A stretch of 64,000 nt of DNA from Saprospiraceae bacterium (GCA_021738725.1 JAIPBE010000004.1:102747-166746); one strand, 5' to 3'; shown: positions 45,502 to 53,950, numbered from the stretch's first letter. Made by a program: numbers and translations. The notes: generated by a model not told the origin, from the letters alone.

Positions 45502-46233
45502 ATGAGTAAAATGAAACAGATGGTATCCCCTCAGGTTATCTTTGAAGATAATCACCTCCTCGGACTGAACAAGCCTGCCGGGATGCTGGTTCACGAAGAT
45601 AGTACTGGTGATGCCACTCTGGAGGATTGGGGCAAATCCTATATCGCCCATCAATACAATAAGAAGGGTAATGTGTTCCTGACACCATGCCACCGTCTTG
45701 ATCGTCCGGTCAGTGGAGTCTGCCTCTTTGCGCGCACCAGTAAATCATTGCCACGTGTACAGGAATTATTCCGATTGCGGCAGGTCAAGAAGGTCTACTA
45801 TGCTGTAGTGTCCACCAGACCGGAGCAATTGCAAGGGACCTTAGAACACTATATCGATAAAGGTGAAGCAGGGCAACCTGTCAAAGCACTTTCCAGACCG
45901 AGCCGACGGCATCCCAAGGCAAAACACGCCACATTGCGTTATGAATTGGCGGCGGAAATGGATCAGCTGTTCATGCTCCGTGTCGAACCGGATACAGGTC
46001 GACCACACCAGATCCGTGCACAGCTGGCAGCGGCTGGAATGCCCATTCGATGTGATCTGAAATACGGCGCTAAACTGAAACCTGACTTTGGTGGCATATA
46101 CCTGCATGCCTGGTCATTGAGCTTTATCCATCCGGTCAAAAAGGAAATGGTCACGATGACCGCAGATCCTCCCAATACTGTCCTTTGGAAAAAACTGGCG
46201 GGGTTTATGGAAAGTACGGGGGTGGAGTATTAA
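45502..46233 (+). CDS. RluA-family pseudouridine synthase
   Basis: The 243-residue protein has the RluA-type signature HRLDRPVSGVCLFAR with catalytic aspartate 67, preceded by the substrate strand LGLNKPAGMLVHED and followed by KVYYAVV and the late RPHQIRAQLAAAGMPI..D.KYG. It isomerises specific uridines in rRNA or tRNA; the target position cannot be told. No S4 domain is present. Starts at 45502, 45511 or 45520 are all possible; the last gives the most conserved-looking N terminus. The gene is divergent from mqnD with 9-27 bases between starts, so the promoters must overlap the coding regions. Downstream lie the hairpin cassettes. Confidence 0.92.
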   Translation: MSKMKQMVSPQVIFEDNHLLGLNKPAGMLVHEDSTGDATLEDWGKSYIAHQYNKKGNVFLTPCHRLDRPVSGVCLFARTSKSLPRVQELFRLRQVKKVYYAVVSTRPEQLQGTLEHYIDKGEAGQPVKALSRPSRRHPKAKHATLRYELAAEMDQLFMLRVEPDTGRPHQIRAQLAAAGMPIRCDLKYGAKLKPDFGGIYLHAWSLSFIHPVKKEMVTMTADPPNTVLWKKLAGFMESTGVEY

Positions 46234-46328
46234 TGATTTCCATCACTTCTACAAGGGACATCTCCATTTGACCACATTCAAACGAGCATTGTCGGCCTCA
46301 TTTTGCTCTTTATGATGCCGTAGATGAC

Positions 46329-46454
46329 GGGATTATTTCATGATCCCTTGAGGGGGGGCTTCATCCAATATCAGGGGCTGATCGCCCCTTTTTTATGCCC
46401 ATTCGACTTTGCCAATGTAAGCTTTGGAGGCCTCATTTAGATTACAGCATGCGA
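46329..46454 (+). repeat. tandem hairpin cassette, copy 1
   Basis: The first of three direct repeats (periods 126 and 137 bases). It holds three hairpins in order: GGGATTAT-TTC-ATGATCCC; a terminator-like stem GGGGC (46355-46359) with GCCCC (46384-46388) enclosing a small ATCAG-GGG-CTGAT hairpin and followed by TTTTTT; and a degenerate third stem (CCAATG...CTTTGG). A partial copy of the cassette end precedes it (46286-46303). It lies about 95 bases after the pseudouridine synthase stop, so it could terminate that transcript. Confidence 0.85.
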
Positions 46455-46591
46455 GGGATTATTTCATGATCCCTTGAGGGGGGAGGCTTCATCCAATATC
46501 AGGGGCTGATCGCCTCTTTTTTATGCCCACGCGGCCTTGACAATGCAAGCATTGACGGCCTCATTTAGATTCTCTGGTATACAGCATGCGA
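46455..46591 (+). repeat. tandem hairpin cassette, copy 2 (compensatory change)
   Basis: The same three hairpins as copy 1, but the terminator-like stem is GAGGC (46483-46487) with GCCTC (46512-46516): both arms differ from copies 1 and 3 (GGGGC/GCCCC) so that pairing is kept. The inner ATCAG-GGG-CTGAT and the TTTTTT tail are unchanged. The third hairpin is CAATGC-AA-GCATTG flanked by GGCC on both sides. An extra 11 bases after TTTAGATT lengthen this unit relative to copy 1. Confidence 0.85.
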
Positions 46592-46683
46592 GGGATTATT
46601 TCATGATCCCTTGAGGGGGGGCTTCATCCAATATCAGGGGCTGATCGCCCCTTTTTTATGCCCACGCGGCCTTGACAATGCAA
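46592..46683 (+). repeat. tandem hairpin cassette, copy 3
   Basis: Starts GGGATTATTTCATGATCCC like the others; the terminator-like stem is GGGGC (46618-46622) with GCCCC (46647-46651) and TTTTTT (46652-46657). Its tail merges into a long inverted repeat with the tRNA-Ser terminator: 46651-46681 and 46684-46712 are imperfect complements around AA. The cassette shares CATCCAATATCAG and TTTTTTATG with the trailer of tRNA-Ser on the other strand. Confidence 0.85.
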
Positions 46684-46705
46684 GCATTGATGGCCTTGTG
46701 GACAT

Positions 46706-46729
46706 AAAAAAGGCCGCCTGTCGGCGGCC
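46706..46729 (-). terminator. terminator after tRNA-Ser
   Basis: On the minus strand GGCCGCC (46729-46723) pairs with GGCGGCC (46718-46712) around a 4-base loop, followed by TTTTTT (46711-46706). It lies 10 bases after the tRNA 3' end. Confidence 0.88.
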
Positions 46730-46739
46730 TGATATTGGA

Positions 46740-46829
46740 TGGCGGAGGAGGAGGGATTCGAACCCCCGGTGGACTTGCGCCCACGTCGGTTTTCAAGACC
46801 GGTGCATTCAACCACTCTGCCACTCCTCC
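46740..46829 (-). tRNA. tRNA-Ser (anticodon UGA)
   Basis: On the minus strand the acceptor GGAGGAG pairs with CTCCTCC, the anticodon arm is CGGTCT-TGA-AAACCG, a long variable arm (CGTGGGCGCAAGTCCACC) marks a class II tRNA, and the T arm is GGGGGTTCGAATCCCTC. Discriminator G and CCA are encoded, giving 90 bases. The bases after CCA (TCCAATATCAG) are the ones shared with the neighbouring cassettes. Confidence 0.96.
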
Positions 46830-46864
46830 GTTAGAAGGATGCAAAGGTAAGTTGCTCCCATGAA

Positions 46865-47557
46865 TTATGCAGTAATCTCGTCCAGTTTACTTAAATCTCG
46901 TACCAGAATACTCCGCCGTGTAAAAAAAATGAGATTGGATCGTTTGAGGTCATTGAGTACCTGGGTGACCGTCTGACGGGAGGTCCCGGTAATACTGGCA
47001 ATATCTTGCTGAGTCAGGCTGTGTTTGAGCAGGAACTCATATCCGATCCGCTTGCCTCTCTCCTTGATGGTGTTTTTAATGAATTCAACCACTCGTGTTC
47101 TGGCATCCTGCAGCATCAGCGAATCCACCCGGTGTTCTGCTTGACGCAAGCGCTGTCCAAGGGCCTGCATCAGCAGAATGTTGAGATGATAATTGGACTC
47201 CATTGCCTTGAGGATATGTCCGGTAGATATGACCAGAAGGGTCACCGGCTCATTCATGGAGATGGCGTAATCCTCTCTTTTTTCTTCGCCTGTCAAACTG
47301 AGCTCTCCAAAGTAGGCGAGGGGATGGAGGATGTTGCGTATGATATCTCGCTGATCATTCCCGAAAATGCCAATCTTGACGCCACCCTCGATCAGAAAAT
47401 ACACCTCGTCTGAAGCCTCTCCTGGAACATAGATATAGTGGTGTCTTGGTTTGCGCAACAGTGTTGCTGCATTGGCGAGAGCCTCAACCGCTTCTTCTGA
47501 CAAGTTGGAAAAGAAGGGAAATTGGCGGAGGGTCGCTGCTTTGTTCTTTGCTTCCAT
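46865..47557 (-). CDS. Crp/Fnr-family transcriptional regulator
   Basis: The 230-residue protein has a cyclic-nucleotide-binding-like jelly roll (about residues 12-125, with YVPGEASDEVYFLIEGGVKIGI and YFGELSLTGEEKREDYAISM), a dimer helix, and a C-terminal winged helix-turn-helix SLTQQDIASITGTSRQTVTQVLNDLKR. The usual cAMP contact arginine after GEL is not evident and there is no N-terminal cysteine cluster as in Fnr, so the signal is unknown. I chose ATG 47557; 47596 is also in frame. The AT-rich upstream region (47597-47745) has an incomplete promoter (TATCTTTA). It may recognise TTGAT-type palindromes such as that at 39712. Confidence 0.9.
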   Translation of the reverse strand: MEAKNKAATLRQFPFFSNLSEEAVEALANAATLLRKPRHHYIYVPGEASDEVYFLIEGGVKIGIFGNDQRDIIRNILHPLAYFGELSLTGEEKREDYAISMNEPVTLLVISTGHILKAMESNYHLNILLMQALGQRLRQAEHRVDSLMLQDARTRVVEFIKNTIKERGKRIGYEFLLKHSLTQQDIASITGTSRQTVTQVLNDLKRSNLIFFTRRSILVRDLSKLDEITA

Positions 47558-47745
47558 GACACTGTATTTGCTAGTAAGACAGCACATGGAAGGCAAACCC
47601 CTACTCTGACAATGAAATATACTGTAATTTAAAGATAATAGTAATTATATATTGTATGAGATGATAAATTGTATTATTAATTCTGATGAATGTCTAAATT
47701 CGTCTTGAAATCAGAATGTAATTCTGTCAGCTTACAAGTGGCGTA

Positions 47746-48864
47746 TCACTGTTGTTCGACAGGAACTGCCAAAAGCCTGTCGAGATCGACATATTGACGG
47801 ATCATTTCTTCCGCCAGATTCACCTTCCACGGTGTTCGGGTATTGATCTTGACCTCGATGCGGTTGATCTTGACTGCTGAACCATAGGTATCCAAGTGGG
47901 TGCTAATAACCGGAATGCGATGTTTGAGGAGGTAATCTTCCACTTCATCCCGAATGGAGATCGCACTGGAGTGCGTGCCATCCCCGGTGATAACCACCCC
48001 GGCCAACTGGCATTCCGAATCACCCTGAGTAGCCTGGATCGCCATCATTTTGTGGACGGCTTCTGGCATCCTTTTGGCACTGGTCACTAACAAGACATTT
48101 TGCAGACTTTCCAACTCATGCACCTCCAGCAAAGAGGCCGCCATGACTTCCTCCACCCGGTTGTCCATGTATTCCGGATTCATAATGACTTCCCCTTTGA
48201 CCGCCATTTTGATGGTATCCATGATCGGATTGGCCAGATTGTGATCGTAGGGCATAAACCCGAGGATAGGGGGCCAATTCTTCTTCAGTTTCTTCTCCAG
48301 GTAATATTTGACCTTTTCGATCTTATCTGCCTGGATTTTGTTGATGATCAATCCGGCGATCGGTACACCTTCCTGTTTGAACAGGGCGGTGCTGAGACTG
48401 ATCTGATCGATGGTGCTTCCAATACCCCCTTCTACGATGAGGATTACTTCTGCATCCAGCATCTTGGCCACGCGGGCGTTGGATAAATCCACTACACTTC
48501 CGACGCCAGGGTGCCCTGTCCCTTCATAGATCACCACATCATTCTCCTGTTCTAACGTCGCTGCGGCATAACGAATTCTTTCTTCGAAACTGTAGCGCTC
48601 CGGATGATCGATAAAGGCTGTGGTCGCTCCTGGGCCCAGAATAACCGGACTGTGTAAGGCCGAATCCAGACTGAATCCCATACTGGTGGCAAACAGAACG
48701 GCATCCTTGTCCGCATAATGGTCCATCCATCCCAATGCTTCCTGTCCGACCGGCTTACAGTAGCCAACTTTGAATCCTTTGGCCTTAAATGCCTTCACCA
48801 GCCCTAAAGTTGAGGTGGTTTTACCCACATGCTGACTTGAAGCTGCCACATAATATTTTACCAT
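47746..48864 (-). CDS. BioD-like P-loop ATPase with DRTGG domain
   Basis: The 372-residue protein has two parts. Residues 1-215 form a dethiobiotin-synthetase-like ATPase: Walker-type loop SSQHVGKTTSTLGLV (Lys15, Thr16), GYCKPVGQE, VVIYEGTGHPGVGSVVDLSNARVAKMLDAEVILIVEGGIGSTID, and LIINKIQADK. Residues about 216-335 are a DRTGG-type domain (LLVTSAKRMPEAVHKMM...LAGVVITGDGTHSS), the module also found in the N-terminal half of long phosphotransacetylases. No acetyltransferase domain follows. The role is unestablished; it is not a biotin operon member here. Its leader contains an inverted repeat (48888-48908). Confidence 0.82.
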   Translation of the reverse strand: MVKYYVAASSQHVGKTTSTLGLVKAFKAKGFKVGYCKPVGQEALGWMDHYADKDAVLFATSMGFSLDSALHSPVILGPGATTAFIDHPERYSFEERIRYAAATLEQENDVVIYEGTGHPGVGSVVDLSNARVAKMLDAEVILIVEGGIGSTIDQISLSTALFKQEGVPIAGLIINKIQADKIEKVKYYLEKKLKKNWPPILGFMPYDHNLANPIMDTIKMAVKGEVIMNPEYMDNRVEEVMAASLLEVHELESLQNVLLVTSAKRMPEAVHKMMAIQATQGDSECQLAGVVITGDGTHSSAISIRDEVEDYLLKHRIPVISTHLDTYGSAVKINRIEVKINTRTPWKVNLAEEMIRQYVDLDRLLAVPVEQQ

Positions 48865-48887
48865 CTGCTATTTATTAATACCGATTC

Positions 48888-48908
48888 GGAATAATATTCT
48901 GTTATTCC
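48888..48908. promoter_or_regulatory. inverted repeat, possible operator of the BioD-like gene
   Basis: GGAATAA (48888-48894) and TTATTCC (48902-48908) are perfect complements with a 7-base spacer, 24 bases before the gene start. A TAAATTTG box on the minus strand (48937-48930) would place it about 20-40 bases downstream of the -7 element, a good position for a repressor. Confidence 0.45.
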
Positions 48909-49048
48909 CAATCATTCGAAGTGATGTTTCAAATTTAAGAAATTCATGCCATTTTTGAATGGAAATGCTCGCATCTGCCACCTTTTTGGACTAACTTTAT
49001 GCGTTGTTGATCTATTTTCTCTGCTCTTTCACCACCAAATAGCGTTGT

Positions 49049-51733
49049 ATGAAAACACTGTTACGTTCACTTCTATTGCTTGTTATGTTGGGATTTCTCC
49101 AACCCGCGCAAGCCGTTTTGCCAGATGGCAGTCATGCGGAAGATTTCACCGTCACTGACCTGAACGGTCAGACCTGGAATCTTTACACATTGCTCGACCA
49201 GGGCAAGACTGTTTATATCGAATTTTCAGCAACCTGGTGTGGTCCATGCTGGAATTATCACTCTGCAGGACATACTGAAAACCTTTGGAACTCATACGGC
49301 CCGAATGGTACCGATGAAGTCTTTGTGATCTTCATCGAGGCAGATCTCAATACGAACACGAACTGTCTCTATGGTTCAGCTGGTTGTAACAACTCTACTC
49401 AAGGTGACTGGGTAACGGGTACGCCATTTCCGATCACAGACCTGAATTCAGGTAACGTCGGAATCAAGTATGATTACCAGATCACGTATTATCCCACAAT
49501 CTATTCAATTTGCCCCCAAACCAAGACCGTTTATGAAGCAGGACAACGTTCTGCTGGCGGACATTATGAATATGTGACCAGTTGCGCCATGACATACGAT
49601 CTGGTCAATACCATCAATGCGACCTGCAACGGATATGAAGATGGCAGCATTGATATTGAGCCTGTGGGAGGCTATTATCCTTACTACTATGAGTGGAGTA
49701 ATGGCAAAACCACCCAGGACGTTTCCGATCTCCCTGCAGGTACATATACGTGTACCATCAAGGATAAGAACCAGGTCGAAATCGAAACTATAGAAATTAC
49801 AATCGATGAACCTACATCTATAGAAGTCAGCGCCGATCAGATCACCATTGAATCCTGTCCGGGATATGGTGATGGTGCGATCGATATATCCTCCAGCGGA
49901 GGTGCTGGTGGTTATGGTTATCAATGGAGTAACGGCTATTCTCAAGAGGATCTCCAGGACCTGAGTACCGGTGATTATTCGGTGATCGTTACCGACTCGG
50001 ATGGATGTTTCACGGAGGAGATCTATAATGTCGGTGTCAATCCGGCACCTGAATCTGATGCGGGTGATGATGGATTCCTCAGTTGTGTAGAAACCATTGC
50101 TACATTGGATGGCACAAATTCAGAAGGATTTGGGGTCAGTTATCAATGGAGCACGCCCAATGGGAACATTCTATCGGGAGCCAATTCACCTGTCTGCGAT
50201 GTCGACCAACCGGGAGATTACTTTCTCCTGGTCACATTTAATGCAACTGGATGCTTCAGTGAAGATCAGACACTGGTTCAACAAGACATTCAGGCCCCAG
50301 CAACAAATGCGGGAGACGATGGCCTCTTGAATTGCGCGATCAGCCGGGATACACTGGATGGTTCACAAAGTGCGAACGGAAATGGATTTACCTACTTGTG
50401 GGAAACTGTGGATGGAAACATTGTCAGTGGAGCCTCATCACCTTATCCCGTTGTCGACCAGGCTGGCACGTATACCCTTACGGTTACAAATGAAGTGACC
50501 GGATGTACCAATTCAGATGATGCAGAGGTTGTTTATGACAACGGCCCGTCAGCACCTGAAGCGGATTATACATTTGTGGCAGCCAAACAGAAAGTCACAT
50601 TCACAAATGCTTCCAGTGGAGAACCTGAAACCTATCTCTGGAATTTTGGTGATGGGAATACTTCCACTGAAATGTCACCTATCCACAACTATGCCGCAGC
50701 AGGTGACTATGAGGTCTGTCTGGTGGTGACCAACGCTTGTGGTGAAGACACCAAATGTTATACACTGACAGTCGTCGCCCCTACTGTTTCAGTAACTGCC
50801 AGCGTAACCAACGCGACATGCAATCATAACACATCTGATGGAGGTGTCGATCTGTCAGTGGCTGGCGGCGTGCCACCCTATACCTATCTATGGTCAAATG
50901 GTTCTACCGCTGAAGACCTTGCTGACATTCCAGCGGGTACCTATACAGTTGTGGTGACAGATGCTAATGGTGAAGAAGAAACCATCGACGTGATCGTCGG
51001 ATCTACCTACCAGGTGAATATTGATGAAGCATTGGAAACGAATCCGCTTTGTTTCGGTGATCAAAATGGTGCCATTTCTCTGAATGCATCATCCAGTGGT
51101 GGGGCACTCACATTCGAATGGTCTCATGATCCCAATCTGTCCGGTAGCGTCGCCAATGATCTGGCTGCCGGCACATATACGGTCATTGCTACTGATCCGA
51201 ACAACTGTTCAGATGTGATCAGCGTTGATCTCGGACAACCGAATGCATTGCTCGGAGAAGTGAGTGTGGAACATGCCAGTCCCGGAATGAACGATGGCAG
51301 TGCCAGCACCAATCCAACCGGTGGAACGGAGCCCTATCAGATCAATTGGAGTACGGGTGAAACCGGCAACACGATCAACAATCTGGCCCCTGGTGATTAC
51401 AGCGTGTCAGTCCTGGATGCAAATGGTTGTTTGACTGTAGAAGACTTTACGGTACAGGAAGTGACAGCTATTCGCGACATTGCTTCCCTGACTTCCTTCA
51501 GCTTGTATCCGAACCCGGCCAGTCACCAGATTCAGTTGGATATGACATTCAACCAATCAGAGGACCTACAGATTCGAATGATCAATCTGATAGGTGCCGA
51601 AGTCATGAATCGGAAGGTTTCCGGCACACATGTTCAGGAAACCATGAATCTTGATCAAATCATTCCGGGAACATACTTCCTGGAAATACGTGCCAAAGAA
51701 GGACAGATGATCCAACGTGTGATCGTGGAGTAA
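49049..51733 (+). CDS. T9SS-exported thioredoxin-like multi-repeat surface protein
   Basis: The 894-residue protein has a signal peptide (about 1-22), then a thioredoxin-like domain (about 28-180) with the redox motif WCGPCW (cysteines 64 and 67). SprB-type repeats follow at about 186-255 and 262-335 (YYYEWSNGKTTQDVSDLPAGTYT), two Ig-like segments (about 335-505), a PKD domain (YLWNFGDGNTSTEMSPIHNY near 528-545), and further SprB-type repeats near 585, 660 and 735. The type A T9SS sorting domain starts near 814 (SLYPNPASHQIQLD). It should be secreted through the outer membrane and attached or released. A redox domain on an adhesin-like scaffold is notable. It has its own terminator. Confidence 0.88.
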   Translation: MKTLLRSLLLLVMLGFLQPAQAVLPDGSHAEDFTVTDLNGQTWNLYTLLDQGKTVYIEFSATWCGPCWNYHSAGHTENLWNSYGPNGTDEVFVIFIEADLNTNTNCLYGSAGCNNSTQGDWVTGTPFPITDLNSGNVGIKYDYQITYYPTIYSICPQTKTVYEAGQRSAGGHYEYVTSCAMTYDLVNTINATCNGYEDGSIDIEPVGGYYPYYYEWSNGKTTQDVSDLPAGTYTCTIKDKNQVEIETIEITIDEPTSIEVSADQITIESCPGYGDGAIDISSSGGAGGYGYQWSNGYSQEDLQDLSTGDYSVIVTDSDGCFTEEIYNVGVNPAPESDAGDDGFLSCVETIATLDGTNSEGFGVSYQWSTPNGNILSGANSPVCDVDQPGDYFLLVTFNATGCFSEDQTLVQQDIQAPATNAGDDGLLNCAISRDTLDGSQSANGNGFTYLWETVDGNIVSGASSPYPVVDQAGTYTLTVTNEVTGCTNSDDAEVVYDNGPSAPEADYTFVAAKQKVTFTNASSGEPETYLWNFGDGNTSTEMSPIHNYAAAGDYEVCLVVTNACGEDTKCYTLTVVAPTVSVTASVTNATCNHNTSDGGVDLSVAGGVPPYTYLWSNGSTAEDLADIPAGTYTVVVTDANGEEETIDVIVGSTYQVNIDEALETNPLCFGDQNGAISLNASSSGGALTFEWSHDPNLSGSVANDLAAGTYTVIATDPNNCSDVISVDLGQPNALLGEVSVEHASPGMNDGSASTNPTGGTEPYQINWSTGETGNTINNLAPGDYSVSVLDANGCLTVEDFTVQEVTAIRDIASLTSFSLYPNPASHQIQLDMTFNQSEDLQIRMINLIGAEVMNRKVSGTHVQETMNLDQIIPGTYFLEIRAKEGQMIQRVIVE

Positions 51734-51757
51734 TTCCAGATCCTTCAACATTTAAAA

Positions 51758-51793
51758 GCGCCTTCGGTACGAATACCGAAGGCGCTTTTTTTT
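51758..51793 (+). terminator. terminator after the surface protein
   Basis: A perfect 12-pair stem (GCGCCTTCGGTA at 51758-51769 with 51774-51785) with a CGAA loop is followed by eight T residues. AAAA also precedes the stem, so it may work on both strands, serving the convergent peptidase gene. Confidence 0.93.
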
Positions 51794-51859
51794 GTGGGAA
51801 CAATCTCCTTAGATTTTCAGACAAGGCAAGTTACTCCCTATTATTTCAGCGTTTTTCTG

Positions 51860-53950
51860 TCAAGCAATCATACCTGCCAGATCCAACAGGAAAGCGTACT
51901 CCATGGCAGTTTCCCGATGCCGCTCAAATCGACCACTGGCGCCACCATGTCCTGTCTCCATGTTGCAATACATCAACAAGGGGCGATTATCCGTTTTTAC
52001 CTCCCGCAATCTGGCGACCCACTTGGCAGGTTCCCAGTATTGTACTTGCGAATCATGTAATCCGGTGGTGATGAGTAAAGCAGGATAGTCCTGGGATACC
52101 ACGTTGTCATAGGGTGAATAGGACTTGATATACTGGTAGTATTCCAGATCATTCGGATTCCCCCATTCATCATATTCTCCAGTGGTAAGTGGAATACTCT
52201 CGTCCAGCATGGTTGTTACTACGTCGACGAAAGGCACTGCCGCAATAACCCCCTTCCAGAGTTCTGGGCGCAGGTTGATCACAGCGCCCATCAACAGGCC
52301 GCCGGCACTTCCACCCATTGCAAACAATTTGTCCGGCTGGGTGTATTTTTTATGGATCAGAAATTCTGCACAGGCGATAAAGTCTGTGAATGAGTTCATT
52401 TTGGACAATTGGCGACCTTGTTCATACCAATACCGTCCGAGGTCCTCGCCGCCCCGAATATGAGCAATGGCAAAGGCAAATCCCCGATCCAACAAACTCA
52501 ACCGGGCCGAACTGAAATGCGGATCAATACTAATCCCGTAGGACCCATAGCCGTAAAGCAATAATGGCCCGGGACGATCAGCAGCAAAGCCCTTTTTATA
52601 GACAATGGAAATGGGCACTTCAACACCATCAGAGGTCCTGGCGAGTAAGCGTTCAGACTGATAGTCCTCCTTACTAAATGAACCTACGACCTCTTCCTCT
52701 TTCATCAAATGCAATTTTCGAGAAGCCATTTGATAGTCGAAAACAGAGACAGGAGTGGTCATGGAAGTATAGATCAGCCGAACACGATCATGACCTGGAT
52801 CCGGATTGCTCCCTAATTGAACCAAATATGCTTCTTCACCAAATGCTACCTGATGATCTTCCTTCCCTTCCCAGGAGCGTACCCGGATCTGACTGATTCC
52901 TGCACATCGTTCCTGCAATACGAGTGAATGATGGAACAGAGCGACACCCTCAAGCAGTACTTTGGCTCGATGAGGGATCAGTTCCTTCCATTCCGCTTTG
53001 TGAGCAGAAGATTCAGATGCAATCATCAATCGGAAGTTCTGGGCGTCCCAATTTGTGCGGATTACGAAAAATCCGTTGAGATGATCCACATCGTACTCCA
53101 GATTGCGCTCTCGTGGGTGCAAGACACTGAATCCTGCATCCGGGTCATCTGCGCGAAGAAAGTGGTATTCCGAGGTAACCGTCTGCTCGGATCCAATCAG
53201 AATCATCTCCTTGGATGCTGAAGCAAACACATGTATATGAAACGTGTCATCTTTCTCATCATACACCAGGGCGTCCTCTGTGAGGGAGGTGCCCAGCTTG
53301 TGCCGATATACCTGATGTGCCCGTAGCGACTCATCCTTCCGAGTATAGAAAATGGTCTGATTGTCCTTGGCCCAAACAGCCTGCCCGGTCGTGCTGGGAA
53401 TTTCAACATCCAGCAATATGCCAGTTTCCAGGTCTAAGACACGAAGTGTATAGATCCGTCGACTGACCTTGTCTTCTCCGTAGACCAGATATCGATTGTT
53501 CGGACTCACGGCATGCCCTCCTATATGGTAATACGCATGCCCCTGAGCCAGGACATTTACATCCAGAAAAACTTCTTCTGCCGCACCTTCTTCGTCCTTT
53601 TTACGGGAATATATCGGGTACTCTTTTCCTTCTTCAACACGAGTCATATACCAATATCCATTATCCCGAACGGGAACGGATTGATCGGTTTGTTTGATTC
53701 TGCCCACAATTTCCTTGAAGATCTGGTCCTGCAGGTCCTTTGTCGGCGCCATGGCAGATTCTCGATACTCATTTTCCGCTTGCAAGTAGTTCAGTACCTC
53801 TGCATCTTCTCTCTGATTCAACCAATAATAGGGATCGCTTCGTTGGTCCCCGTGCTTTTCCAAAATCTTTGGAATCTTGCGGGCAATAGGAGGGGAATGC
53901 TGAAGATTGCCTTCGATGCGCGAAGGATGTGTATTCTGTTTCACGTTCAT
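51860..53950 (-). CDS. ptrB: oligopeptidase B-like prolyl oligopeptidase (S9A)
   Basis: The 696-residue protein has an N-terminal seven-blade propeller and a C-terminal alpha/beta-hydrolase. It has the family opening YYWLNQREDAEVLNYLQAEN, the nucleophile serine at about 548 in AMGGSAGGLLMG, DSQVQYWEPAKW with the catalytic aspartate, and TGHGGASGR with the catalytic histidine. AHIRGGEDLGRYWYEQGR is typical of oligopeptidase B, which cuts short peptides after Lys or Arg. No signal peptide is present with the chosen ATG 53950, so a cytosolic location is expected. It is convergent with the surface-protein gene. Confidence 0.92.
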   Translation of the reverse strand: MNVKQNTHPSRIEGNLQHSPPIARKIPKILEKHGDQRSDPYYWLNQREDAEVLNYLQAENEYRESAMAPTKDLQDQIFKEIVGRIKQTDQSVPVRDNGYWYMTRVEEGKEYPIYSRKKDEEGAAEEVFLDVNVLAQGHAYYHIGGHAVSPNNRYLVYGEDKVSRRIYTLRVLDLETGILLDVEIPSTTGQAVWAKDNQTIFYTRKDESLRAHQVYRHKLGTSLTEDALVYDEKDDTFHIHVFASASKEMILIGSEQTVTSEYHFLRADDPDAGFSVLHPRERNLEYDVDHLNGFFVIRTNWDAQNFRLMIASESSAHKAEWKELIPHRAKVLLEGVALFHHSLVLQERCAGISQIRVRSWEGKEDHQVAFGEEAYLVQLGSNPDPGHDRVRLIYTSMTTPVSVFDYQMASRKLHLMKEEEVVGSFSKEDYQSERLLARTSDGVEVPISIVYKKGFAADRPGPLLLYGYGSYGISIDPHFSSARLSLLDRGFAFAIAHIRGGEDLGRYWYEQGRQLSKMNSFTDFIACAEFLIHKKYTQPDKLFAMGGSAGGLLMGAVINLRPELWKGVIAAVPFVDVVTTMLDESIPLTTGEYDEWGNPNDLEYYQYIKSYSPYDNVVSQDYPALLITTGLHDSQVQYWEPAKWVARLREVKTDNRPLLMYCNMETGHGGASGRFERHRETAMEYAFLLDLAGMIA

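Noticed and set aside
46329..46683. CRISPR array
   Set aside because: Only three units, the repeat is the whole 126-137-base cassette, and there are no variable spacers or cas genes.
46611..46850. Short open frames through the cassettes and tRNA-Ser
   Set aside because: They run through a tRNA gene and terminator stems; the structures explain the sequence better.
47681..47716. Inverted repeat TTCTGAT...ATCAGAA upstream of the Crp/Fnr gene
   Set aside because: The 22-base spacer and AT-rich context make a chance match likely, and no promoter is positioned to use it.
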